Shown: in pieces, positions 51,701-62,800 of the stretch
How the letters are laid out: each line of letters starts with the position of its first letter
Numbering within the stretch: position 1 is the stretch's first letter
DNA from: Parascedosporium putredinis
Lineage: Eukaryota; Ascomycota; Sordariomycetes; Microascales; Microascaceae
Reading direction: 5' to 3'
Length of the DNA: 64,000 nt
Assembly (NCBI GenBank): GCA_949357655.1
Contig: CASHTG010000021.1
Span: 434,001 to 498,000, forward strand
Notes under the pieces: generated by a model
Told to the model about the DNA's origin: nothing
The model's input: the letters and a program-made list of their open reading frames with translations, nothing else
Database searches by the model: none
Made by a program: the position numbers and the translations under genes

Positions 51701-54044
51701 AATTGGGAACGAATCCAAGTCGGTTTCCACGCCCCTTGCCAAACGAACAAAAGTTCCCCTCTCTTTCGCCTGTTCCTCCGCCCCACTATGGGGGAATGGA
51801 ACAAATGTCAAAAGAAGTGAGGGAAGAAGACCTTGTCCATGCCGGCCGTCATCTTCAGGCGATCGCCTCTGTCAATGTTCCTCCAAGCGAGCCAACCTGA
51901 GCGGCAGAGCTCGTTCCCCACTTTGTCGAGCTTGACGACCGTACGAAGAGGAAACGGACATTTCGCGCTTTCGCTCAACGAAAGGTTACGGTTCGGAGAG
52001 AAGAATTGATACGATTGCAACATCACGGCACATGGCTGTGACATCTCGCGATCCTGAGAGCTTCATCAGGAAGCTATTGACCAGCGAGTTTCCCATTAGG
52101 GGCGGGCTGTCGATTAGTCATCTACACCGGAGACGGGAAGCTACGGACTATCGAGACTATGAGCCAGCCGCCGTATGGGGAAGCGACAAGGAGGTGGAGA
52201 ACTTGTAAATGGATCAGAAACCCCATTAGAAAGAGTCACAACGAGTCTTGTCCTCTCAAGCTGAAGTCTAGTCGCTGTTGCGGTTAACTGTGCTCACCAT
52301 AGCTTGATCGGGTGGATTCAGATCGGGAGAGTAGTCTAAACTGAAAAATCCAAGGGAAGTGCTGAACCTCTTCTTGGTCGCCCTGCGACGGCGGCTATAC
52401 ATTTCCCTTTGGTGCCATCAGCATGCCTAGCATTGGCATGGTTGGTTCTACTTCAAATGTATTTGATGTTCCCCAGGCCCAACTCACCAGCCATGCACAT
52501 CCGACCAACGAAAGCTGGGGAAGACCTGCTTGACATCGGATCTTTCTTCTTTTGTTCGGGTTTCTGAGGCAAGACACTCTGCAAAGAGCCACCAAAAGTG
52601 TGTTTAGGCCCGAGAAGGGCAATCTTGCCAACTTTTCCTTCCCATCGGAGCCGGTGGCGCATATCCTCCACTTCTGAGACATGGGCGCGTCTTGTTTCTT
52701 TTCCATTCTTTTTCGCCCTTTTTCTTTCTTTTGATAAACCGAAACCTCCGCCCATTGAGAAAAGAGAGATTAGCGCGCCATGAGCCACGGCCTTTATTGC
52801 TAGGTGATGGGAGACTCTCTCAAAAGCGTCCTCTGAATTGGAACGAGAGACTAAAAACCAATAATACCAAATCCACTGTAAGATCTTTGAGGAGAATGCA
52901 GTGCAATGAGCCTTGCCGTCTGTCACCAGTTGGGGAACCAGAAGCGACATCGAGTCCGAACATCGGCCGCGCTGGGAACGCAGCATGAAGGCAAAGGCAC
53001 GGCGCCGAGCAAATATCGCAAAATATTGATCATGTTTTCCCCACCATCATTACCATTGAAGGGGACATTGGCGAAGGAACGGCAGAAACCCCCACCATGT
53101 CAATGTGCTTCGCGTCGAACAATAGCGAGGGAGTGGGGGATTCAACCATTAAAACTGCAGCCACAAGCACGTTCTCTTCCTATCCCGTCGTTCGTACGTG
53201 CTCTTCTCCGCACCTTGATGCTGTTTCTCCCATCACACATTGGCCTGTTTTACACGAGTCAACGAGGTGGCCGAGTCACAATTATCAGCCGACTTGCCCC
53301 ATTGAGACGCAAAGGCCACCCATTGCCTGATTATCTGAGCCTTGTCTACTCTAGTCTCCTCACATCGATAATGACACCCAACATCCCCACGGTGCGCACC
53401 CTAGTTGCTACATGTAGTCTTACACCGGAGGATAGCTCGGACGGGCTTTTGGCACTGAATTGAGCTGGGTACAAGCTGTCTAAGTTGTCGCCATGATGGT
53501 GCGACAGTCGACTAGTCCTGGTTAACAGCTGGCCGCATCGCCGCTTGATCCTGAACCAAGTCCCGCGCTCCTGGTACTTGATATATAAGTGTCTCCGGGA
53601 GGGGAGAAGTGGGGGAAGACTAGCCTTGAACAAAGTCATAGCGAGTCTGAGAAAGAGTATCCCTTGCGTTTGGGTTGATGGCGGAGAGAGGACAAGGGAA
53701 TTTCAAAGACCTCGATTAGGAAGAAAACCAACTTTCACAGCACAATGCAATTGACAGAGGCATTTCCAAACAAAGAAACAAGCACTCTCACAATCACGTC
53801 AATGGAAGGGGCGTCAGCCAATCAATTTTGAGCTGGTCCCCCACTCTCAAGGCTGGGGCTCGCTCTTGCATCAATGGTTGGGGGCTCGGGTGATTAAGGG
53901 CCGGGGGTTGGCTTCCGGCGCCGCTGAGAGGTGTTGACGGAAAATGCTGACGTGATCAACCCAATTGATCCCTGATCGCATTGAAGAGGACAGGTCAGGT
54001 GCCTGGAAGTCTTTTTACGCCCACAGATTGAATCGTGTAAGCTC

Positions 54045-54413
54045 TCAAGGAAGAGGGGACGTCACATCGGATCCATCAATTGGGGCTTTTGTTGTTGGTG
54101 CCGTGGATTGAATGGGGGCAAGCTTCGCCCGTTGCTTTTTGAACAGGGACACCTCAGCAATTCGTTCTCGCGCAAACTTGCCCTTGAGATCACCAGGCTC
54201 ATGGTTACCCTGAGGGGCCCCCGCGCCGATAGGTAGCAGAGAGGAAGGTCTTTGAAATCGATCCGATTCAGTTTGATCAATTGGCTCGGCGGAGAGCTGT
54301 TTTGCTTTCTTGGGGGTGGGAGGAGAAACAAAGGGAGAGGCCAGAGCCCCCAGCACGTGCCGTCCTGCTCTGTTGCTGACCGCTTGCGATTCGGCAGGGG
54401 CCTTTTCAACCAA
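54045..54413 (-). CDS. Candidate orphan coding exon with disordered product
   Basis: 122 codons from ATG at 54413; the frame is open further up to 54470. Codons favour G/A in first position, unlike most ORFs in the desert. The product looks like a disordered nuclear-type protein: SPPTPKKAKQL (about residues 29-39) resembles a basic nuclear signal, and KGKFARERIAEVSLFKKQRA (about 76-97) could be a helix. An acceptor-like CTCTCTCCAG precedes the open frame (about 54467-54476 on the minus strand), so it may be a last exon; a donor was not found. No family recognised. Confidence 0.3.
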   Translation of the reverse strand: MVEKAPAESQAVSNRAGRHVLGALASPFVSPPTPKKAKQLSAEPIDQTESDRFQRPSSLLPIGAGAPQGNHEPGDLKGKFARERIAEVSLFKKQRAKLAPIQSTAPTTKAPIDGSDVTSPLP

Positions 54414-56796
54414 CGCCGGGCTGCGCCCAGGGCGAACGGCAAAGCAGGCACTGGGAGTGGCTGGAGAGAGTCACAAGCTCATCACGAGGTCGGCTCTTGT
54501 TGGCCATTCAAGCCTCTCGCACTTCGCACGTCACAAAACCGCAGCAATGCGGTCTCCCTTGGCTCATCTGATTTGGTAACCATCAACACTTTTGCCCCGT
54601 AATACCATCTGGTTTCTTTTTGATTTGGGATTATTTCTTGCCAATCGGTTTGGGGGTTGCCTTTTCCTCCCCTCTTCTCCTCCTCTCCTCACCCGTTTGC
54701 GTAGACTGACCCATTCCTGGTCCCAGAATGACATGAAATGAAGCAATCATCATCGCAATGCTCCCTCAATGCCATCCGATCACTTGCCATTCATGGATAG
54801 GGTGCTGCCGTTGTTATTAGTTGCGGCCGGAAGGAAGAATGATTGTTCCTGAGCCCAGCACTAAATTTGGGATCTCCGTTAATAATAATTATAATAATTT
54901 CAATTCACCCTTTATCCAACGTTTGGTCACGTTCTCCTCGTAATCATCGCGAAATTGGGCATAATGGGCAGATCGTTTCGTAGTTATGCTCCCCGTGATC
55001 GACTCGGCTTTGTGGAGCCTCGAACCCTGAGAGGGAACCGCAGCAGAGATCCATGGGTCTGCTGTTACTGTTACTGTTACTGTTATTCATTCATTCACTC
55101 ATTCCCCAGATTACAGACGACAGACAGGTTTGGGGTATGCGGGAGTGAGACGGGTGCGGAGGGGGAAGCTCGCCCGCTAAATTTCCCCATCGTGACATGT
55201 TAATCAACAAGTCGTGGAAAAACGACAATCGCGCGGGAGTCCGGGTTGCGCTTAATTACGGACTACCACGTACCCCAGATTTGTCTCTGGCCCATTCTGG
55301 CCTGACCGGCCCTGCTCTCCTGACCAGTTTCCCCTCAGAGGCCTCAAGACATTTTCAACTCACCTTGCACAAGTCGTATCCGCCATATTGATCAAGCAGA
55401 GGTGGACTTTGTGGCGGGTTGACCGAGTGGTACTAGCCGTAGCCTCATTTTCCCCTTCCGTCCTTCCCCTTCATTTTGGCGTCTTTCATTTTTTGCCCTC
55501 CTCTCTCCATCACATGGGCAGGTGTTCATTTGCCTCCGTTAAGCACCCAAAGGGCTCGTGCAATGCCCTTCGGCGCAATTTGTTGTTTCGTCCCGTGTCC
55601 CGTGATGTGTGCGCTGGCTGGGGTCCCTCCTCCATTGTCCATGCCTCCCTGGGCCTGGTCTGAGTGGAGGACCAACTTCGTACGAGATTCCCCGTTCCTG
55701 CCCAACTGGGGGCAAGGGCCGCTGGATGGGGAATGACGTGGAGAAGATTCGGGGCAGAGAACACCGTTTTTGCTTTGGAAAATACTGCCGATGGCAAAAC
55801 GGTCTTCGTCCGACCGCCAGACGGAGCGTGTACACCCCAGCTCGGTACAGAGTGACCTGAGCCGGCCCAGGAGGGATGGGGGAAAACGCTAGGCTAGGTT
55901 AGGAACCGACCGCAACCGATGGCACAAGACGGAAAACGCACAACTCAGAGGGTTGGGAAAAAAACCCACCCGGTCTCCCGTCCAGTCATTCCTGCCCTCC
56001 CTCTGGCACAGGAAACGGAGCATTGGCTCTTCCTTTCCTCAGCCGCGCTCAGGACTCCCTGGAATGCTTCCCCGAACCAGAATTCTTGAGCGCTCGTCCA
56101 TTCCTCGGTAACTATCTGTTTTGAACAGTCCACTATTATAGCAGGAAGGAAGTCCCGTGAGGAGCAGACTGTACTTGTACCGTCATCCTAGCTCCGTTAC
56201 TCCGAAGCTCCTCCGTCATGAGCTTGTGAAAGGAAGAAAAATACAAAGGTCAGGTTGTGTACAGGAGAATGCGTGGCTCCGATTGGTAGAAATTCCGTCT
56301 TCTTTTCGTTCCAGTCCAGTCCCTTTTGCAACCATTTTGTTCCTCCTTCTCTCTCTCACTGCCTTCTCCCGACGCTCTTTCTACCGAGGCCAGATGGGGT
56401 TCCACTATCCCGAGAGTTGATGGGGTCTTTCGAATTTGCACGTATCCACGTGCTGGGAGAACGGAGAGACCGCCACCAATCCCGGCACAGGTATTATCAC
56501 AAGGACCGCAAAGTGCTACCGTCGGGAATTCAGTGGCCTAATCCTAGAGGGGTGGTGGAGTGTTTCTTTTAGCAAAGGTCCACGCCCCCTCACGACTCAC
56601 ACCCCTTTAGCCAGACACCCCGGACAAGGGTGGGAGGGGGCGTCGAATTTTCAAGAGGGGTGGGCAATGTTCAAAATCTTTCACACCCCGGCGTCTTTGA
56701 TACCCCTCCCCTTGGAGGTACGAAGGTACTCACTCCCCTCCTCGACTACACTACACCGCGTCTTTTTCTCACCCCCAGAATCGGGAGTGTTCAATG
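54414..56796. other. Gene desert, part 6: no gene seen
   Basis: Contains a CTGTTA repeat and AT-rich words around 54880-54900. No ORF with a recognisable domain. Confidence 0.5.
55062..55104 (+). repeat. (CTGTTA)4 followed by ATTC repeat
   Basis: Four CTGTTA hexamers then ATTC/ACTC tetramers. Confidence 0.9.
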
Positions 56797-57318
56797 TTCT
56801 CTCCACTACCAACGATCTCCCCAAGAATAATAAGTGGCTTTCACCCCCATTTCGTCTCCCACACTCTCTTCCTCAACCCGCATACATCTCAACCTCGCTC
56901 GCGCACTCCACGAAAGACAACGTCTTTGCAACTTTCGACTCTTCTCGTCACTTCGTTAGTCGACTACATCAACAAGGAACCATTCCCATCACCAACACCG
57001 ACATTGCGCCCTCTCCATTGTCCGGCTTGCCAGCGACTTGAGCTTTCCCTCATCCCATATCATCCACCATCATCAACAAGACTTGTCCGGAAGAACATCG
57101 TCAACTACGCTCAATTCACAGCGATTTCGACTCTTTCCCTCGCTTAGGTGCCGATATTTTCCTCTAAACCCGGGAAATCGTGTGCGTGACCGTCCATCCT
57201 CGGTCACTCCTCACCACCGCCGTCCCAAACGGCATCGTATCTTGAGATCAACATTCTCCCCAGCTTTGAAGAAGATTCGCTTTCTGCTCGATCCTTCGAG
57301 CAGTCTCGCATTGGCAAC
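56797..57318 (+). promoter_or_regulatory. 522-base ATG-free leader of the DUF3295 gene
   Basis: No ATG occurs between 56797 and the start codon at 57319, although the stretch is of mixed composition in its second half. It is CT-rich up to about 56960 and then shows CATCAACAAG and CATCATCAACAAG, words usual in fungal leaders. The transcript start is probably near 56850-56950, giving a leader of about 400 bases or more. A leader intron is possible but none is clear. Confidence 0.6.
57284..57303 (+). promoter_or_regulatory. Perfect 8-bp hairpin just before the start codon
   Basis: CTGCTCGA at 57284-57291, loop TCCT, TCGAGCAG at 57296-57303. It ends 15 bases before the ATG. In RNA it would sit in the path of the scanning ribosome. 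Confidence 0.55.
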
Positions 57319-59050
57319 ATGCCTTTCCAACTTGATACCCCCGTCCTTACTGTGGACACAGGAATAATACACAAGGTTGACGCCGGCAACCCTCAGACCC
57401 TCTACGACATGTGGACTGGTGAGTCAACTTGAGAAGGCCTCATATGGTCCTCGTACAGAATATACTAATGCAAAAGTGAACAGTCTTCTCCAGATGCGGC
57501 GATTCTGTCCAGAACGGCAGGCGGCTAGAATACATGTGCTGGCGCTACTGGAACAGGGCCACCATGCTCAACAGCCGTCCTGAGCCCATCAGCGGCATGT
57601 CCCAGAGTGCACCCCAGGCCATTCCCTCCGTCTCCTCGATGCAGGAGATGCCCCAGCTTTCCAAGAGCGTCGATTCCGCGCCCGATGAGGAGGCTGTTGA
57701 CTTCACTGCCGAAACCTCCCCGGTCGACATCCGACCCAGGATCTCGCGACAGGACTCGTGCGGTAGCAGGCGAGATAGGACTCCCCGTTCCGAGGAGTTC
57801 GAGAAGCTCTTCGTTTCCATCATCAAGGAGCAAGAGCCCCTTCTTCCCCAGCCCCCAGCCCGCCAGGCCGTCGCTGCTCCCCTCCAGCGATCTGGATCCA
57901 CTACTGAAGAGGAGTCTACCCAATCTTCCCAGACCTCGGAGGATGTTATCTCCGAGGCCTCTCAGCAGACCTCTCCCGACCTTTCCTACCGCACCACTAC
58001 CGTCATCCGCGGATTCTCCCCGCAGCCAGCGTTACTGTTCAGCAGTGCAGCGGTATCCCCCAGAGCCTGCAGAGCTCTACCATCGAGTCCACCTCCGTCC
58101 CCCAGGAAGCAGGCGAACGCCACCTTCATCTGCGGTGTATCCAGCTCTTCGAGCGACCACCAGAGCCTCCCTACTCGCAAGACCTTGGTCAAGCCCAGGC
58201 AGCCCGTTTTCCAGATTGGAACGTCGGGTTCCTCGGAAGAAGAGGGCTCCTCAGGAGCGCGATGCAAAAGTCTCGCTCTGGTACCTTCTTGGGCCAGAAG
58301 AAGCAGGTCACCATCCAGCAGATGAGGGCCCACGAATCGAGCGCCATCGAGGACGACGACACCGAGTGCGACGACGTTGACGAGAGCGCGATCGACGACG
58401 ACGAAGACGACTCGGATTGGGAGGACTCTGACGAGGCCAGCGGCAAGTCCAGCATCGATGACAAGACATACTTCAAGCGTGTCGACTCCAGCGCCCAGCT
58501 CGTCTCTCGGCGCTCTCTCATCACCCTCGGACTCGAGGCGACGGAGCGACAGAGGCGTCTTGGTAACCCTGCTTCCCAGTCCACTTCCGCCCTTCACCGC
58601 CCTCGTGGAGCCCTCGCCGGCCAGCAGGTCGCCGGTTCCCCCAACGACTCGGACGAGTCTTCCCTCATGATGAAGAGGGGCGGCCGTGTCAGCCAGCTCA
58701 GCCAGCTCAAGCCCATCAATGAGAACCCCAGGACCGGACCCCAGCCCATCATGGCCCCTCCTACGCAGAACCACTTCCCCGCCGCTCTCTCTCCCCGAAC
58801 CACTCGCCGCCACATGCTCGCCACCGAGCTCACCCCGTCTCTTCGCCGAAATCTCCTCTGGGAGCGCCAGCAGAAGTCGTCGACTGCCAACGCTGTCCTC
58901 AAGCGCAGGCACACGTCTCACGACGTCGCCAACCTCAAGCAGTACCCCGAGCGAGCCTACACCACCAAGGCTGAGGATGCCAACTCCAGCAGCTGGAACC
59001 AGTACTTCTCTAAGGAGGCCTTCAACGGCTACCATTCCAAGGGCTGGTAA
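57319..59050 (+). CDS. DUF1752 (AreA GATA-like) and DUF3295 regulatory protein
   Basis: Two exons, 57319-57418 and 57484-59050; the 65-bp intron has donor GTGAGT and branch TACTAAT. About 555 residues. Residues about 29-60 hold the DUF1752 helix first described at the N-terminus of nitrogen regulator AreA: LYDMWTVFSRCGDSVQNGRR, then LEYMCWRYWNR. The rest matches DUF3295: RSEEFEKLFVSIIKEQE, the ATFICGVSSSS and FQIGTSGSSEEE blocks, FLGQKKQVTIQQM, and an acidic ESAIDDDEDDSDWEDSDE tract (about residues 355-372). Proteins of this architecture, related to yeast Mks1, are thought to act in nitrogen or TOR signalling; this role is family inference. Frame breaks: C missing in 58018-58021, C extra in 58099-58103, C missing at 58249-58250. 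The first two compensate, so only a 27-residue stretch is misread between them. Confidence 0.9.
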
Positions 59051-59820
59051 ACAACAATTACGGCGCGACTTGTGACTCGACAGCTTCCTGGCCCACCGTG
59101 GCCGTGTACATTTTTTCAAATTGGGATGACGGAACCAAATCATCTTTTGGACTCGCGTCCTCCACCACATGCATATCCGATCAGTTCAGCGTTGCATCCG
59201 CATTTCTTCTTTTAAAAACATCAACGATTCGATTTATGGCGACGCTGCATATCTCAAGCGATTTGATTTCTAGCCCTTGTTTTTTTCTGCTTTCTTCTTT
59301 TTCCTGACCTCCACTGAAGTGGCGTTTTTGTTGTTTTTCTTACTCAATGATACCAGGGTCAAGGGTTTTCATGTTTGCGAATCATTTTTTCTTCTATCGC
59401 ACCTCTCGGGTTCTCTACCAAAGCTCAGGTCTACTACCAAAGGGTATTGCCGAACGTCGCCTTTAGACGTCGGCTGTGTTGTTTTGTGTGTTTTTATTAA
59501 TACAAAGAGGAAGACGGGTCACACCATCGAGGGCAACCTCGTTGCTCTTGGGCACTGGAGGAAGAAGCGGTGATTCAAGGGGGGTCCTTCGCACAAGATG
59601 TCGAGGACGAGAAAAACAAGGCACAGAGGGTGGTTCAGAGGAGGAAAAAGCCTTGAAAAGGATTTAGAGTTGATGATAACGATACAACCCCAAAACAAAA
59701 CACCCAACCGCAAAAAGATGAAAAAGCCCCGATTAAAAACACCCGGAAAATGACCTAAATAGAGCTGCAAAAACATGAATAAAACAATATACAAAAATTC
59801 AAACAAAAAAAACTTGTCTG
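59051..59820. other. 3' flank of the DUF3295 gene
   Basis: T-rich sequence from about 59110 to 59410 is likely 3' untranslated and termination region. From about 59660 to 59815 the plus strand is A-rich low-complexity. No clear polyadenylation site can be chosen. Confidence 0.45.
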
Positions 59821-62800
59821 TGAACTAGTCGTGATTGCCTTGTGTCTTGGTAGTTAGTACCTTGCTTCTTTCCTTCAAGTGGTGATGGCAACAGGTTCTG
59901 AGCACGACATGATAGATGGTCTGGGATCGAGTTCGGTTAGCCCAAAGCATGGATGTTGGAATGGGCCGAATAATCAGACTCGAGCTCGTCTCGATTGGGC
60001 ACAGCATATTTCCTTTCCTTCTTGCCCATCCTTCCATGTCTGCACTCGCGCCGGTTTTTTACAATGTGGTTCTACGGTGAGCAACTATTTGGCTGACAGG
60101 CTTAGTCGGGACTGGTGGGCTCCTCTCGTTTTCCATTTCGAGCAAGGGACGTGGCTGGCATCCACGGCTTCCCCATCCACGGATGAAGGGTAGGCAAAGC
60201 ATCGCCCGCAAGCCCGCCCCTCGACTGTGCAATACGGCACGGGAGGGGGATATTAAACGAAGAGGAAACTAGAGAGACGAGAGAAAACAACCTTGGGGGC
60301 AGCGTCCGGGGAAGAAAGGGCGAGAAAACCACACAAAGATCGTGGAGTAAAATTTCCGTTCGCACGGGGTCAACCCCTTGCTTACGGGGGAAGGGAAAGG
60401 TTGGCTCAACTGGAACTCATCCATGTGCTGGCCCTCCAGCCCAGCCCTTCCCGTCGTCATTGTATGATGGAGCCGAAGGGGCGCTGGTGGTATTACTCTA
60501 TTAAGATGAGCCTACTATATGGCGCAACGCAAGGGGGTGAATGAGTGTAATAGACCCAGCCAAGCATACGTGATCACGAGGCTTTCTCGAACCAGAATAC
60601 CAATCTGGGTGATTTGGAAAACAAATCCGTTGTCGTCTTTTTCTTTTCTCTAAAGTAAAACCCCTTACGTATTGCGCTTGTCCTTTCTCCTCTCTCCGCT
60701 GTTTTTTTCTTTCTTTTTCTTTCGTCCTTTTGGGTCCGTTCCACAACGAATACGGGCAGTGCTAAAAGGACAAAAGAGGAAGACAAAACTGCGTTTTCAA
60801 ACGAGGTCAGCGTGTAGAATTAGAATGGGGATTACATGAAGGAATAGCACTGAGGACCGCGACCCATTGTGGGCTTGGGCAAAATGTCTGATTCCCGGGT
60901 GTGCTGTCCTAGCCGTGCTCCCCTTAAAAGTTTCCAAGTCAATTGAATTGTCTGACTCTTTGACTTTTCGAGAGTCATATGAGAAAGGGGAGTGAGATTT
61001 CTGGGTTTGGTTTGCCTAACCCTCCGCTTCGTACGCGACGGAACGAAGGTCCGACAACAGCGGACGGGGTGAAGGAGGGGTGTGGTTTTGCTCTGTTGAT
61101 TAAGAAAAGAACAAAAAGGAAGAACAAGACGTAGGCGAGGAGGGGGGTCGGGGAAGGGTGAAGTGAGTACATGGTAAATTGGATATCCTCTTTTGACACC
61201 TTCTCCCTGGTTTCGGTAGATGGGATATTGCGGGGAGGGGGCGTGGCAGGTGCCAGAAGGACAGGAACATTGATTGAGGGAGGCGGATCGAAGGAGGGAC
61301 AGCAAAAGGGGAGGGGTGGGAGCGGCTCAGAGTTGTGGAATTGACGTGCTGCAACTGCTGAATTGATTCTTTCGTTCGAGGGATCAATCCGGCCCTACAC
61401 CGTCTATAGCGGGGCGTGTATTATATCTCTGGGCTGGGCTGTGTCGCTGGAAGCTGGTCCTCCTCCCCCTTCTTCCTGGGTTGGGCGCGGAGGGGAGAAA
61501 GGGGGCTTATTGCCGAAGCAGAGGCAGAGAGACACTGGACGAGCATTGGGGGCCAAAGGATAGGCGAGGGAAACGATTTTCCTTGGTCCATCCATCCCTC
61601 CGTCCCCATGTACGAAGTATCAATGTCCTCGTCATATCGTGGGCTTTTATTAGGATGGCAGGAATTTCGGTCATGGGGAAACATGAGCCCGTCAGGCGGG
61701 ACAGAATGTCCGTGGCACCAGCTTCGCAAGGAACATTGAAGGAAACTGGGTTTCCCCGTCTCAGGACACTCGCTGTTGCCGTCTGAGTCCATTCAAGGTT
61801 CCCCATTCCTTCCTCTTTTATTGTTGAATGCAGGGAGCTCCTTCCTTTTTGGCAGGTTATCTTTTTCAATTGTCCTTTGTGGCTGCGATGTATTATGTCA
61901 CCTGGCCGGATCTCGATGAGTTGGGAAAGCCCACTAGAGATCGCCAGGCCAGTCCTGTGAAGGAGCTGAGATTGGTGGAAAATCCTGGGGAAAGAAAGAC
62001 GCCAGGCGGCGGGGATGGCTCGTGCTCGAGTCTCTCTCTGCCTCTTTCGATCCGGCCATTGTTAATTCCAGAACATCAGACGGCCGATCGACAAGAAGCC
62101 GCGTTCGCGTACGCATTTAGAGAAAATGCGCATTCCGACACTCCCCAGGAAATGGGAATCGCTTTTTCACTTGCAGGGGGGCAATTCTTTGCAAATGTCG
62201 GGGCGAGTATGCAGTGCAATTTTTCTTCTTCTGCTTTTTCCTCGCCCATCATTTGTTGGGAAAGGACAATCTCATTGCCGTCCCGCATCACCGGCTTTTC
62301 AGTTTTTCCCCTTTCTCTTGGATCGACTTCTTTGTGTCTTAATATTATTACAGGTAATACCTGCATCGAGGGCCGACATTGTCTTTTCGAGACAACGATC
62401 ACCCTTGTACGTGTGGGGTGAACCTGATCCCGCTTGCTCTATCACTACGTGCATCATAGAGGGAATATACAAAAGAGCAAAGGAAAAAAATGAAAGAATG
62501 GAAGAAACGGGAGCAGAACAGCGCTGTCGGTGAAGAAAAACAAGTTGTATAACGTCATCGCGTCATCGCCGATCGAAGCGTGATTGCCACGAATCTGGAG
62601 GGGACAGAAATGAAGCGCAGAAGCGGAAAAACAAAACCATGCAGGATGCAGCCAGAAGGAAAAGGGGAGGGTGTTCGCCAAAGCCCCAGGATCTAAGATC
62701 CCGGCTTCCCGGTGCACTTTTCCCCTTGCCCATCCGACTGACGTACATGGAGCGGAGCTGAGATTTCTAGTTCAAGATATAGGGTGAGTGTGGTTGCGGG

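Larger units (their letters stand above)
43964..54044. other. Gene desert, part 5: no gene seen
   Basis: A repeated palindromic word TGCCGGCACT occurs at 44125-44134 and 44141-44150. A telomere-like motif and a 29-base poly-A run are listed separately. ORFs 44477-44968, 49597-50235 (minus), 50075-50650 and 52906-53463 have no recognisable domain. A short ORF from 50881 encodes a hydrophobic start (MSGPLSVLCLLFLIPAEKA) then a basic tail, too little to call a secreted protein. Confidence 0.5.

Noticed and set aside
8175..56796. Centromere
   Set aside because: Fungal centromeres of this group are AT-rich with mutated repeats; this block looks GC-balanced and single-copy by eye.
57607..58380. 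257-codon plus ORF overlapping the DUF3295 gene
   Set aside because: Alternative frame of the true gene; no family match.
57986..59170. 394-codon minus ORF, the longest open frame in the window
   Set aside because: It is antisense to the DUF3295 gene and arises because that gene's codons have C/G third positions; its translation matches nothing known.
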